Positions 45,840 through 55,563 of a DNA stretch of 64,000 nt are shown one piece after another. The first letter of the stretch is position 1, and every line of letters begins with the position of its first letter. The DNA lies in the NCBI GenBank assembly GCA_016787755.1, contig JAEUUA010000014.1, positions 58,624 to 122,623 on the forward strand. Direction: 5' to 3'. Both the position numbers and the translations under genes were made by a program. The DNA comes from Cyclobacteriaceae bacterium. GTDB lineage: Bacteria; Bacteroidota; Bacteroidia; Cytophagales; Cyclobacteriaceae. The notes below the pieces were generated by a model, which searched no databases, had not been told where the DNA came from, and worked only from the letters and a program-made list of their open reading frames with translations.

Positions 45840-48800
45840 ATGGCCGCACCAAAAACAGATCCACTTTGGTTTAAAGACGCCATCATCTATGAGATTAGCG
45901 TGCGCGCTTTTTTTGATAGTAATAATGATGGCATTGGAGATTTTCAAGGATTGATCCAGAAACTGGATTATTTGGAGGATCTTGGTATTAATACACTTTG
46001 GCTGCTCCCATTTTTCCCATCCCCGCTAAAAGATGATGGCTATGACATCACCGAGTATTGTGATATTCATCCCGATTATGGGACACTTTCGGATTTTAGA
46101 CAATTCCTAAAAGAAGCGCATCGCAGAGGAATAAAAGTAATTACAGAACTTGTACTGAATCACACTTCCGATCAACATCCATGGTTTCAAAAATCCCGCA
46201 CGGCACGGGCAGGCTCTCGGTATAAAGATTATTATGTATGGAGTGAAACCACTGACAAGTACAAGGAAGCACGCATCATGTTTACAGATGAGGAATCATC
46301 TAATTGGGCATGGGACAATGAAGCCAAAGCTTATTTCTGGCATCGGTTTTACAGACATCAACCAGAATTGAACTTTGAAAACTCGGAAGTGCAATTGGAA
46401 ATGATTAAGGTGATTGATTTTTGGATGAAGTTGGGTGTGGATGGTTTTAGACTTTCCTCCATTCCATTCTTATTTGAAGAAGAAGGAACAAGCTGTGAAA
46501 ATCTTCCACAAACTCATACTTTCCTAAAACGAATTCGCAGTCATATTGATAAACATTATGATAACCGGATTTTAATTGCTGAAGCAAACTTATGGCCGGA
46601 AGATGCAGCTGAATATTTTGGCGAGGGCAAAGAGTGTCACATGAATTTTCACTATCCGTTAATGCCTCGTTTATATCTGGGCTTGCGAACGGAAGATGCC
46701 TATCCTATCGTTGATATTCTAGAACAAACACCTTCCACACCTATGAATAGTCAGTGGGCTTTGTTCTTGCGAAATCATGATGAAATAGGATTAGAGATGG
46801 TAACGGAAGAAGAGAAAGATTATCTCTTTAAAGCTTACGCCAATGACCCGGCCACAAAACATAATATCGGCATCAGACGCAGGCTAGCTCCTTTGCTCAA
46901 TAATGACAGAAGGAAGATTGAATTATTATATACCATTTTGTTTTCCCTACCGGGAACACCGGTGCTTTATTATGGAGATGAAATTGGGATGGGTGATAAC
47001 ATCTATTTAGGAGATCGTTTTGGAGTGCGAACTCCCATGCAATGGAATATGAATAGTAATGCAGGGTTTTCTACTGCTAACCCTCAAAAGCTATACTTGC
47101 CGGTAGTTCGCGATCCTGAATATCGGTATGAGGCTATCAATGTGGCAACACAGGAAGAGAATCCCTCTTCGCTTCTATGGTGGGTCAGAAACGTAATTGC
47201 CATGAGAAAAAGATTGGATGTGTTCGGTCGTGGTGATTTAAAATTTATTGAAAGCTCAAATTCTAAAATCCTAAGTTTTGTACGGTCGCACGAAAAAGAA
47301 AATATTATTGTGGTGGCCAACCTTTCCCAGTTTTCGCAAGCCACTACACTTGATCTGAAGGAATTTAAAAATTGTGATATTACCGAGGTGTTTAGTCAAA
47401 ATCGATTTATGAGTGTTGACTCAGGTGACTATTCTATTACCGTGGGTCCTTACGGATATTTTTGGTTTCAGGCAGACGTTAATGAAAAGAAGGAACAAAA
47501 TGGAAGTTCGAATGAATTGTCTCTTTTTAAATCCGATCTCTCGTGGGAGCGCGCATTTTCAAACTACAATGACACACGTGTATTAGAGCGAAAAATTCTT
47601 CAACCTTTTATGAAGAAGTGTCGGTGGTTTGGAGGCAAGGCGCGCGCTATTAATAAATTGAGCATCCATAAAGTGATCCCGCTTAAAGCGGATGGTGAGA
47701 TGCATTACCTTACCATCATTGAAGTACATTATGTACAACGGCTACCCGAGTTGTACTTCCTTCCTATGTGCTTTGTACCCTCGGATAGTATTTTTGATAA
47801 GGTAGAATATACCGCGCAAAGCGTAGTATGTCGTGCCGACATTCAAGGAAAGGTTGGGTTTATATTGGATAGCAGTTATCATAAAGGCTTCCGTGATTTT
47901 ATGTTTGCCAGCATGGATCGTAAAGTTCGGATAAAGGATGAAGCAGGAACACTGGAGTTTAATAGCAGTGTATTCACAAAATTAAATTCACAAAAGATCG
48001 ATTCTAAAATCTTAAAAGCAGATCAAAGTAACACGGCAATTATTTATAATGATGAATACTTTTTTAAGTTCTATCGTAAAATTGAGCAAGAGATAAATCC
48101 TGATCTTGAAATTGTACGATTCCTCTCTGAGAATACTTCATTTAGAAATGCTCCCAAATATGCGGGAAGTGTTGAGTACCGAGATAATGATGGAAAGACC
48201 ATGGTGTTTGGTTTACTTCAAGAGAAAGTAGAAAACCAGGGCGACTCGTGGGTAATGACTATTGACTCAGTAGGTAGATTCTACGAACGTGTAATGGCCA
48301 AAGCCAAGAAGGAGAAGATCCCTGCCTTGGTCAACAAAGCTTCTATTAAATTTGAAGATGCACCGGAATTAATCCAGGAGTTCATTGGTCGGGGTTTTTA
48401 TGAACGGGTGGTACGCTTAGGACAACGAACAGCCGAAATGCATTTAGCATTAGCTTCAGATAAAACCACTCCGGCTTTTGCACCTGAGAATTTCAACAAC
48501 AATTATCAACGCTCGCTCTACTCGGCCTTGCGTAAACTCACACGCGACCGCTTCCGGTTACTTGAGCAATCACTCGGAAAGCTTAATGATGAAACCCAGG
48601 TACTTGCCAAAAAAGTGCTGGCGATGGAAAGTGATGTGATGGAGTGCTTTAGCGAAGTGCATCTAACAAAAATTTCAGCCATTAAAACGCGTATTCATGG
48701 CGACTATCATCTCGGTCAGGTACTCTTTACAGGAAAGGATTTTGTGATTATTGACTTCGAAGGTGAACCTGGATTTAGTTTTAGCGAGCGCAGGCTTAAG

Positions 48801-49166
48801 AAAAGTCCTTTGAAGGATGTAGCAGGAATGATGCGCTCCTTCCATTATGCAGCATTTGGAAAAATCATCCTGAATGAAAATTACCGAGAAAAAGATATTG
48901 AGTTTTTAATGGAATGGGCGGAGCAGTGGCAACACTATGTAAGCAGATTTTACATGGGAGCATATCTGGAACGTTCAGGTCTCAGCAGTCAATTGAGTGA
49001 TCAGGATGAGATATTAATTCGAACTTATTTACTTGAAAAGGCAATTTATGAGTTAGGCTATGAATTGAATAGTCGCCCGGATTGGGTAAATATTCCATTG
49101 CGGGGAATTTATTACCATATGAATCGGTACTTTCAGGCAAAAGAACTACGTAAAAAGAAAAGCTAA
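45840..49166 (+). CDS. treS: Trehalose synthase-maltokinase fusion (TreS-Pep2); TreS nucleophile missing
   Basis: 1,108 residues. Residues 1-545 are a TreS GH13 domain (WFKDAIIYEISVRAFFDSN, ITELVLNHTSDQHPWFQ, IFTDEESSNW-type loop, ENLPQTHTFLKRIR). Residues about 565-1108 are a maltokinase (FMKKCRWFGGKARAI; IHGDYHLGQV with catalytic Asp; VIIDFEGEP). Acid/base E248 (IAEANLWPED) and D314 (LRNHDEIG) are present, but the nucleophile Asp of the usual DGFRLDAVP is Ser: DGFRLSSIP, S206, codon TCC at 46455-46457. The TreS half is therefore expected to be inactive or altered, while the kinase half should still make maltose-1-phosphate for GlgE. glgB follows after two bases. Confidence 0.93.
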   Translation: MAAPKTDPLWFKDAIIYEISVRAFFDSNNDGIGDFQGLIQKLDYLEDLGINTLWLLPFFPSPLKDDGYDITEYCDIHPDYGTLSDFRQFLKEAHRRGIKVITELVLNHTSDQHPWFQKSRTARAGSRYKDYYVWSETTDKYKEARIMFTDEESSNWAWDNEAKAYFWHRFYRHQPELNFENSEVQLEMIKVIDFWMKLGVDGFRLSSIPFLFEEEGTSCENLPQTHTFLKRIRSHIDKHYDNRILIAEANLWPEDAAEYFGEGKECHMNFHYPLMPRLYLGLRTEDAYPIVDILEQTPSTPMNSQWALFLRNHDEIGLEMVTEEEKDYLFKAYANDPATKHNIGIRRRLAPLLNNDRRKIELLYTILFSLPGTPVLYYGDEIGMGDNIYLGDRFGVRTPMQWNMNSNAGFSTANPQKLYLPVVRDPEYRYEAINVATQEENPSSLLWWVRNVIAMRKRLDVFGRGDLKFIESSNSKILSFVRSHEKENIIVVANLSQFSQATTLDLKEFKNCDITEVFSQNRFMSVDSGDYSITVGPYGYFWFQADVNEKKEQNGSSNELSLFKSDLSWERAFSNYNDTRVLERKILQPFMKKCRWFGGKARAINKLSIHKVIPLKADGEMHYLTIIEVHYVQRLPELYFLPMCFVPSDSIFDKVEYTAQSVVCRADIQGKVGFILDSSYHKGFRDFMFASMDRKVRIKDEAGTLEFNSSVFTKLNSQKIDSKILKADQSNTAIIYNDEYFFKFYRKIEQEINPDLEIVRFLSENTSFRNAPKYAGSVEYRDNDGKTMVFGLLQEKVENQGDSWVMTIDSVGRFYERVMAKAKKEKIPALVNKASIKFEDAPELIQEFIGRGFYERVVRLGQRTAEMHLALASDKTTPAFAPENFNNNYQRSLYSALRKLTRDRFRLLEQSLGKLNDETQVLAKKVLAMESDVMECFSEVHLTKISAIKTRIHGDYHLGQVLFTGKDFVIIDFEGEPGFSFSERRLKKSPLKDVAGMMRSFHYAAFGKIILNENYREKDIEFLMEWAEQWQHYVSRFYMGAYLERSGLSSQLSDQDEILIRTYLLEKAIYELGYELNSRPDWVNIPLRGIYYHMNRYFQAKELRKKKS

Positions 49167-49168
49167 TT

Positions 49169-51130
49169 ATGGCAAAGAAGAAAGTTTCAACGAATGAATC
49201 TGAAGAGCAAGATAGCTTTAGCCTCTTTTCAGATTTCGACATTCATCTCTTTAAAAGTGGAAAGCATTTCAAACTTTATGAAAAGCTTGGAGCGCATTTG
49301 GCTACTTTCAAAAAACAGCCAGGAACTTACTTTGCTGTGTGGGCACCCAATGCACGAAGTGTTTCTGTTATCGGCAACTTTAATAGTTGGAACAGCAATG
49401 ATCACAGGCTAACACCACGTTGGGATGAATCAGGAATTTGGGAAGGATTTTTTGCGGGAATAGGGAAGGGGGAAACGTACAAATATTCCATTCATTCTAA
49501 TACAGGAGAAATCTTAGAGAAGGCTGACCCTTTTGCATTTTATGCAGAGATAGCGCCTAATACAGCTTCCATAATTTGGGATCATGATTACACGTGGCGC
49601 GATAAAGGTTGGCTTGCTGAACGTAAAAAGCTAGCGGGTAAACCACAGCCTTATTCCGTTTACGAAATACATGCCGGAAGTTGGAGACGGAAATTCGATG
49701 ATGGAAATCGCTCGTTGAGTTATAAAGAATTAGCTGTTGAATTGGTGCAGTATGTAAAAGAGTGTGGATTTACTCATGTGGAATTTTTACCGGTGATGGA
49801 ACATCCCTTCTTCGGTTCGTGGGGATATCAACTTACCGGCTATTTTGCACCCACCAGCAGGTTTGGATCGCCTCAGGAGTTTATGGAACTGGTGGATGCT
49901 TTTCATGAGGCTGAGATTGGGGTAATCTTGGATTGGGTTCCTTCCCATTTTCCGGGCGATGCACATGGTCTTTATAAATTTGATGGTACGCATTTGTATG
50001 AACATGCCGATCCCCGAAAGGGATTTCATCCGGATTGGAGCAGTTATATATATAATTATGGTCGAGCTGAAATCCGATCGTTCCTTATTAGCAACGCCTT
50101 GTTCTGGTTAGAAGTTTATCATGCGGATGGACTGCGTGTGGATGCGGTAGCTTCGATGTTGTATTTGGATTATTCCCGCAAGGAAGGTGAGTGGATACCT
50201 AATCAACATGGGGGCAACGAAAACCTGGAAGCGATTACATTTCTAAAAGAATTTAATGAAGTTGTTTATGGAACTTTCCCGGATGTAATAACCATTGCCG
50301 AAGAGTCAACAGCTTGGCCGGGTGTTTCTAAGCCAACGTATTTAGGAGGTCTGGGATTTGGCCAGAAATGGATGATGGGTTGGATGCACGACACGTTGAG
50401 TTATTTCAAACAGGATCCAATTCATCGCAAGTATCATCAGAATGAAATCACGTTTAGTATCATGTATGCCTTTACGGAAAATTTTATGTTGCCACTTTCG
50501 CATGATGAAGTGGTGCATGGAAAGGGATCTTTGATGGGACGCATGCCGGGCGATGAGTGGAGACGTTTTGCCAACCTACGTTTAATGTATGCCTATATGT
50601 TTACCCACCCCGGAACCAAGCTTTTGTTTATGGGGGGTGAGTTTGGGCAAACTAGCGAGTGGAATCATGATCGCAGCCTGGACTGGTATTTACTGGATCA
50701 TGGTGGACACAAAGGTGTGCTTGCCTTGATCAAAGACCTCAATGCTTTTTATAAGTCGGAGCCAGCTTTTTATCAATACCTTGATGGCCGGGGTTTTGAA
50801 TGGGTAGATTATTCTGACCGCGAAAATAGCGTAATGATATTTATGCGGAAGGCAGAGAAGAAAGAAGATGCGCACATTGTTGTTTGTAATTTCACTCCCG
50901 AGACCCGACAGATCTATCGTATTGGGGTTCCTCATCGGGGCACCTATTCAGAAGTATTTAATTCTGATGATTTAAAATATGGAGGAAGCGGAGTTCTTAA
51001 TCAGGGTGTGTTATATACATCTCCTGTAAAGTGTCATAACAAAGATTATTCCGTTTCATTAACCTTGCCACCACTGGGTATTTCTGTACTTAAACTTCAC
51101 GAAGAACAAGCTGAATTTGAAATTGAATAA
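49169..51130 (+). CDS. glgB: 1,4-alpha-glucan branching enzyme GlgB
   Basis: 653 residues. CBM48 at the N-terminus (YFAVWAPNARSVSVIGNFN), then the GH13 barrel with EFLPVMEHPFFGSWGYQ, VILDWVPSHF, D325 (LRVDAVASMLYLDY), E378 (TIAEESTAWPGV) and LSHDEVVHGKGSLM. It makes alpha-1,6 branches in the glucan built by GlgE. A charged 30-residue extension precedes the CBM. The very short gaps upstream show an operon with glgE and treS; the GH57 gene follows after 100 bases. Confidence 0.96.
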   Translation: MAKKKVSTNESEEQDSFSLFSDFDIHLFKSGKHFKLYEKLGAHLATFKKQPGTYFAVWAPNARSVSVIGNFNSWNSNDHRLTPRWDESGIWEGFFAGIGKGETYKYSIHSNTGEILEKADPFAFYAEIAPNTASIIWDHDYTWRDKGWLAERKKLAGKPQPYSVYEIHAGSWRRKFDDGNRSLSYKELAVELVQYVKECGFTHVEFLPVMEHPFFGSWGYQLTGYFAPTSRFGSPQEFMELVDAFHEAEIGVILDWVPSHFPGDAHGLYKFDGTHLYEHADPRKGFHPDWSSYIYNYGRAEIRSFLISNALFWLEVYHADGLRVDAVASMLYLDYSRKEGEWIPNQHGGNENLEAITFLKEFNEVVYGTFPDVITIAEESTAWPGVSKPTYLGGLGFGQKWMMGWMHDTLSYFKQDPIHRKYHQNEITFSIMYAFTENFMLPLSHDEVVHGKGSLMGRMPGDEWRRFANLRLMYAYMFTHPGTKLLFMGGEFGQTSEWNHDRSLDWYLLDHGGHKGVLALIKDLNAFYKSEPAFYQYLDGRGFEWVDYSDRENSVMIFMRKAEKKEDAHIVVCNFTPETRQIYRIGVPHRGTYSEVFNSDDLKYGGSGVLNQGVLYTSPVKCHNKDYSVSLTLPPLGISVLKLHEEQAEFEIE

Positions 51131-51230
51131 CGCACGAAGCTGGATGGTAGAAACTCGAGGTTCCATGTTGGACAATCGACCCTACAGGATACTATCAGTT
51201 CATGAAGGCCTACTAAAGATTCACGACTAA

Positions 51231-53639
51231 ATGATTTCTCAAAACAAATTCGTTTGCATACACGGTCATTTTTATCAGCCACCGCGAGAAAATGCCTGGC
51301 TCGAAGTAATTGAAGTTCAGGATTCGGCACATCCCTATCACGATTGGAACGAACGCATCACTGCAGAGTGTTACGAACCCAATGCAACCTCTCGGATTCT
51401 GGATGAATCGCGCATCATTAAAAATATAGTTAACAACTATGCACGTATCAGTTTCAACTTTGGCCCCACATTACTTTCATGGATGGAGCTGTATGCTCCT
51501 GAAACCTATGCTGCAATTTTAGAGGCTGACAAGCAGAGTCTTATAAATTTCGGAGGTCATGGGTCTGCGGTAGCTCAAGTATACAATCACATTATTATGC
51601 CGCTGGCTAATACCCGTGATAAAGAAACACAAATACTTTGGGGTATTCGTGATTTCGAATATCGCTTTAAACGGAAACCAGAGGGAATGTGGTTGGCCGA
51701 AACAGCCGTGGATACAGAAACACTCGAGGTGTTAGCCGAGAATGCAATAAAGTTTACAATTCTTGCCCCACGTCAGGCAAAGGCCGTACGAAAAATGGGA
51801 ACTACAGAATGGACAGCCGTTCATGATCGCACCGTAAACACCACCAAAGCATATCGATGTAATCTTCCTACCGGAAAATCTATCATCGTATTCTTCTATG
51901 AAGGCGATATTTCGCAAGGCATTGCCTTTAATGGATTGCTAAACGATGGTAAGCGCTTTGCCGAACGATTGGTGAGTACGTTCAATAAAGATGATAAGGG
52001 ACCACAATTAGTTCATGTGGCTACGGATGGTGAAACGTATGGTCATCATCATAAGCATGGTGAAATGGCCTTGGCGTTTTGTTTGGACGATATCGAGAAA
52101 GGCAAGGAGGCAACCCTTACCAACTATGCTCAGTTTTTAGAACTCTGTCCGCCCGAAGAGGAAGCCCAAATTGTTGAAGATAGCTCGTGGAGTTGTGTGC
52201 ATGGCGTAGAACGGTGGCGTGAAAACTGTGGATGCAACTCGGGTAAACCGGGCTATCATCAACTATGGCGTAAACCTTTACGAGCTGCATTGGATTGGTT
52301 GCGTGATAGGGTGGAAGTAATTTTTGAGCAGGAAGGGAGCAAGGTTGTGAGTGATCCATGGAAAGCACGCAATGCTTATATAAATATTGTTCTCAAACGA
52401 AGTGATGATCATATAAAAAGATTTTTAGATGATCATGCGTTGCCGGATGCATCTCCTAATCGGATTTTGCGCTTGATGGAGATGCAGCGTCATGCGATGT
52501 TGATGTACACAAGTTGCGGTTGGTTCTTCGATGAAATTTCAGGAATTGAGACAACGCAAGTGATGCAATATGCCTGCCGTGTAATTCAATTGGTCAACCA
52601 AATTGGGCATCCGGATTTGGAACCAGAGTTTATTAAACGGCTGGAAGAAGCGCCCAGTAATGTAGCGGCTTACTTAACGGGTGCGATGGTGTATAAAAAT
52701 GTGGTGCTACCGTCACGTACTAACTTGCAGCGCGTAGGAATGCATTATGCAGTGGCTTCAATTTTTGAAGATGAACCGGAAGCGCTTTCTGTATTTAACT
52801 ATACTACCTCCAACGATTTCTTCTTGAAAAAGGAAGCGGGTGAACAAAAGTTGGTATTGGGATTAACAAAAGTAAAATCAATTGTCACCCGGTCGGAGAA
52901 GAAGTTTGCATTTGCTGTAATCTATTTGGGCAAGCATAATATTATTGGAAACATCTCAATAGAGATGCAGGCCGATGACTTTGCAAGTATGCAATTTAGA
53001 ATGGTAAAGTCCTTTGAAGAAGGCAGGCTAGGGGATGTGATTGGGTTGATGCAGGTTTATTTTGGTCCAGAAAAATATACGATCTGGCAACTCTTTCAGG
53101 ATGAGAAAAGAAAGATTCTGGATATGATTTCGCAGGAAAGCATGAATGACCTGGAGCAATCGCTGCGCAAAAGCTATAACCGTGATTATCCATTGATTAA
53201 TGCGTTGGCTAACAATAATATTCCGATTCCGCTTACGTATAGAACAACGTTTGAGTATGTTTTAAATGCGGATTTGATTAAGATCTTCCGGTCTGATAAA
53301 ATCAACATCAAAGAGATGGAACGCATTGCGGCTGAGCTTGAGAAATGGAAGTTTAGGATTGAAGACCCCGACAAACTCTCGCGCTTAGCGGGGGATAGTA
53401 TTTTTAGAGAGCTGCAGCGCATTAGTAGTGAACCCGATAATGTAAAACGCCTGCAACGCCTGAATAGAATGTTTCCGGTGTTGCAAAAATTTAAACTTGA
53501 ACCCAACTTGCACAAAACCCAAAACTTCTATTTTGAGTTTTCAGTTGAACGAAGCAAGAAGCAGATGCAAGAAGTAGATATTGAGTGGGATGAGCAGTTT
53601 AAGTCGCTTGGCAAGAACTTAGGTGTGAAGCTAGAGTAA
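51231..53639 (+). CDS. GH57-family protein with DUF3536
   Basis: 802 residues, cytoplasmic. It starts with the GH57 motif CIHGHFYQPPRENAW. E157 in GMWLAETAVD is the GH57 nucleophile and D266 in VATDGETYGHHHKHGE the acid/base Asp; the C-terminal 400 residues are the DUF3536 region. GH57 enzymes are alpha-amylases, amylopullulanases, 4-alpha-glucanotransferases or branching enzymes. Position after glgE-treS-glgB suggests a role in trimming or remodelling the same glucan. The operon ends here; beyond it the cassette-type DNA begins. Confidence 0.9.
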   Translation: MISQNKFVCIHGHFYQPPRENAWLEVIEVQDSAHPYHDWNERITAECYEPNATSRILDESRIIKNIVNNYARISFNFGPTLLSWMELYAPETYAAILEADKQSLINFGGHGSAVAQVYNHIIMPLANTRDKETQILWGIRDFEYRFKRKPEGMWLAETAVDTETLEVLAENAIKFTILAPRQAKAVRKMGTTEWTAVHDRTVNTTKAYRCNLPTGKSIIVFFYEGDISQGIAFNGLLNDGKRFAERLVSTFNKDDKGPQLVHVATDGETYGHHHKHGEMALAFCLDDIEKGKEATLTNYAQFLELCPPEEEAQIVEDSSWSCVHGVERWRENCGCNSGKPGYHQLWRKPLRAALDWLRDRVEVIFEQEGSKVVSDPWKARNAYINIVLKRSDDHIKRFLDDHALPDASPNRILRLMEMQRHAMLMYTSCGWFFDEISGIETTQVMQYACRVIQLVNQIGHPDLEPEFIKRLEEAPSNVAAYLTGAMVYKNVVLPSRTNLQRVGMHYAVASIFEDEPEALSVFNYTTSNDFFLKKEAGEQKLVLGLTKVKSIVTRSEKKFAFAVIYLGKHNIIGNISIEMQADDFASMQFRMVKSFEEGRLGDVIGLMQVYFGPEKYTIWQLFQDEKRKILDMISQESMNDLEQSLRKSYNRDYPLINALANNNIPIPLTYRTTFEYVLNADLIKIFRSDKINIKEMERIAAELEKWKFRIEDPDKLSRLAGDSIFRELQRISSEPDNVKRLQRLNRMFPVLQKFKLEPNLHKTQNFYFEFSVERSKKQMQEVDIEWDEQFKSLGKNLGVKLE

Positions 53640-53720
53640 TGAAAACTATTGAAACAAAGTATGTGTAGGACATCCCCATCTTTTTCTGCGATTAGACCTA
53701 CAAGTTAAGGAGGTATCGCT

Positions 53721-53743
53721 GAGATAAACACATTGTTGGCGGC
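53721..53743 (-). other. attC-like site 0 (left arm), distal end of cassette array
   Basis: On the minus strand GCCGCCAACAATGTGTTTAT starts 8 bases past the metallopeptidase stop and aligns with the left arms of the clearer sites (GCCAACAAAATGTTTATG). A matching right arm is only vaguely visible near 53650-53680 (ACACATACTTTGTTTCA). It marks the change from the glucan operon to the cassette region. Confidence 0.45.
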
Positions 53744-53751
53744 AGAACACG

Positions 53752-54630
53752 TTACCAGTCCGTTTGGACTTTTGACACTTCTCTGCTTACTTTTTTATTC
53801 AAGAAAGACACAAATTGTTCATCAGTCATTTTTTCTTTATTTTCTTTTAGTCCGTTCCAAAGCTTTTTAAAAGTTTTTTGTCCTCCCTTATTGTAAATAT
53901 TTTTACCTGCCACATGAAGACGGCATTGATACCAACCATAATTCTTTGGGTCCATATTATCATATCGTTTTTCAAAGTCAGCCAGTGTAGTAAACTCATA
54001 TCCAGTTGTCCCACCGGCCACAACCATTTCAGGAAATACCTCTAATGCTGGTAAATTGGTCGGCTCTTTTTCGGCTATATAGGTATGAAGCATAATATTG
54101 CAGAACAATTCCTGCATCCAAAGTCGTTGCATTGTTAATCCCCCTTGTTCGTGGAATCCGTGTCCAAGTTCATGAAGCGCTAATAAGTCGAAGAACGCCA
54201 TCATACTTAGTGTACCATCAGCGGTCGTATAAGCCTTTCGAATTTGGTTAGCTAAGTCAATTGGGAGTTGATCAAGGGGTGGAATGAAACTTTTCCAAAA
54301 GTCGTTGTCCTCTGACGCAATAATCAATCGCTCACTATCAGGATAATGGGGCATTCCATAGACTGGAAATGTTGCGTATTTTTTCCAATGCTCAGGATTC
54401 AATATGAAGAGACTTACTTTTGGTTTAAAACCCACAAGTCCTTTTACGTACTCAATTGTCCTTTCGCATCGTCCAACGATTACCTTCGCTCTTTCCTCAT
54501 TACCCGGGCTATAATATGCCTTAATCGAAAATTCAGTAAGTTCATTCAGGTCACTATATGATTGTGACTTTACGTCCAAGAAAGTCAAAAGACTCAAAAC
54601 GAATATTGATATATACTTACATGTCTTCAT
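53752..54630 (-). CDS. Secreted HELGH-motif metallopeptidase-like protein
   Basis: 292 residues with a signal peptide (YISIFVLSLLTFLDVKSQ). LLALHELGHGFHEQGG carries a zinc-peptidase HExxH motif; a third ligand is not obvious (candidate Glu in WMQELFCNIM, 20 residues on). I do not recognise a named family. It is the first gene of the array-type DNA and ends 8 bases before the attC-like site, as a cassette gene should. No TAnnTTTG box is seen directly upstream. Confidence 0.65.
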   Translation of the reverse strand: MKTCKYISIFVLSLLTFLDVKSQSYSDLNELTEFSIKAYYSPGNEERAKVIVGRCERTIEYVKGLVGFKPKVSLFILNPEHWKKYATFPVYGMPHYPDSERLIIASEDNDFWKSFIPPLDQLPIDLANQIRKAYTTADGTLSMMAFFDLLALHELGHGFHEQGGLTMQRLWMQELFCNIMLHTYIAEKEPTNLPALEVFPEMVVAGGTTGYEFTTLADFEKRYDNMDPKNYGWYQCRLHVAGKNIYNKGGQKTFKKLWNGLKENKEKMTDEQFVSFLNKKVSREVSKVQTDW

Positions 54631-54714
54631 TCTGTCAATTGTTTAGGTTAACTAGTCCCACGACACAAAACTAAATTATGAAACTTAAACCACAATACAA
54701 CACAAGCGCTATGG

Positions 54715-54747
54715 CACATGCACTGGCATAAACATTTTGTTATGGCC
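54715..54747 (-). other. attC-like site A (left arm only)
   Basis: Minus-strand GGCCATAACAAAATGTTTAT begins the arm. GGCCATAAC is the exact complement of GTTATGGCC at the other end of the same segment (seen as GGCCATAAC at 55085-55093), the rule for an integron cassette. The opposite arm, expected near 54640-54700, is missing or decayed. Confidence 0.6.
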
Positions 54748-54968
54748 TGTTTGCTTCGTCCGTACGTTATGTTGTCGACCACTTTCGTGTCGACCCAATA
54801 GTTATTGCGAAGCAAACTGGTCTCCGCTTAATTGAAAAGTTGTACGAAGCCGGGTCGGAATCCAAGTTACTATTCGCGGAGTGGGAGATTGTCCCACGTT
54901 ATTGAATTGTCCGCGTAACTTGAAAAAAGATTTTATTTCGATTTTTCTAAATTTCCTTTGTCAAACCG

Positions 54969-54992
54969 CAAAAAAATTCGCGCTTCGCGCGA
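54969..54992 (-). terminator. Rho-independent terminator inside the empty cassette
   Basis: On the minus strand TCGCGC-GAA-GCGCGA forms a GC-rich six-base-pair stem followed by ATTTTTTT. It would end transcripts coming from the TIR/oxidase segment to the right. Confidence 0.8.
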
Positions 54993-55084
54993 TACTTACT
55001 ATGTCTGCCAGGGGCGGACGGTCTGCGGAGAAAAATCTTAAACGTTTGTTGGTCATTGTCCGCGGAAGACTTGTCAAGCAAATT

Positions 55085-55260
55085 GGCCATAACGTTTGTG
55101 TTTCTGCAGTGCGGGGAATAGGAGGGCTTAAAAATGAAGCGCAGCGGAATGTTAAGCCCGACCTGCTCCGAACTGTCCCCTGTGACCGAACTACATTTTG
55201 AAACATAACTTTAATTTAACACTAAACCCCCGCATTGCATAAACATTTTGTTGCCAGCCG
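55085..55260 (-). other. attC-like site B (complete)
   Basis: Two arms: GGCTGGCAACAAAATG and GCAATGCGGGGGTTTAGTG (minus strand, from 55260) against CCCCGCACTGCAGAAACA and CAAACGTTATGGCC (to 55085). They pair imperfectly over about 30 bases. The roughly 100-base interior carries its own GGGCTTAA/TTAAGCCC inverted pair. The left end CCCTACGGCTGGCAAC is complementary to the start of the 4.5-kb segment it terminates. Confidence 0.72.
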
Positions 55261-55374
55261 TAGGGTCTTCTCCTCACTTCATTCATTGCCATGTCTTTTG
55301 TCCCCCGTTAATTAACACCAAGCTTATTTAGTAAAGTATTACGGTGGGCATTTTTCTTTGTCTATTTTCTCCAC

Positions 55375-55563
55375 TTAAACCACCCTGAGCACACTCTTTG
55401 ACTGGCTATGGATATGGGCTTGCATGTGCGGCCTGGCAAAGTGTGTGAAATTTAGTTGGTGTGACAGCGCACTCACAAACTCCGTTACCCAGCCACTCCG
55501 GTTATCGTTGTGGCGATAGGAGATGAAAATATCATACTCGTAACCTTTAATCAATGAAGGCAT
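55375..55563 (-). pseudogene. Truncated TIR-like gene start
   Basis: ATG at 55563 opens MPSLIKGYEYDIFISYRHND, nearly identical to the first residues of the two full TIR-like genes in this window, and continues GWVTEFVSALSHQL, but then homology stops and the frame ends after 62 codons. It lacks the region with the catalytic-type Glu and everything beyond, so it is a 5' remnant. It lies between the flavin oxidase gene and attC-like site B. Confidence 0.75.

Larger units (their letters stand above)
54631..55374. other. 744 bases without a convincing gene: a 511-base empty cassette plus attC sites
   Basis: Holds site A, site B, and between them the segment 54740-55250, which has cassette ends but no convincing gene. 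TTGTCCGCG occurs at 54907-54915 and 55056-55064. A plus-strand frame (54741 to about 54898) is open but has no start codon. A minus-strand terminator lies at 54969-54992. Confidence 0.6.

Noticed and set aside
54741..54898. Plus-strand open frame of about 50 codons in the empty cassette (ends WEIVPRY)
   Set aside because: It has no start codon, runs against the array direction and starts inside attC-like sequence; may be the rest of an old gene but cannot be supported.
54881..55201. 106-codon ORF on the plus strand
   Set aside because: It spans a terminator and most of attC-like site B, with composition unlike a protein.
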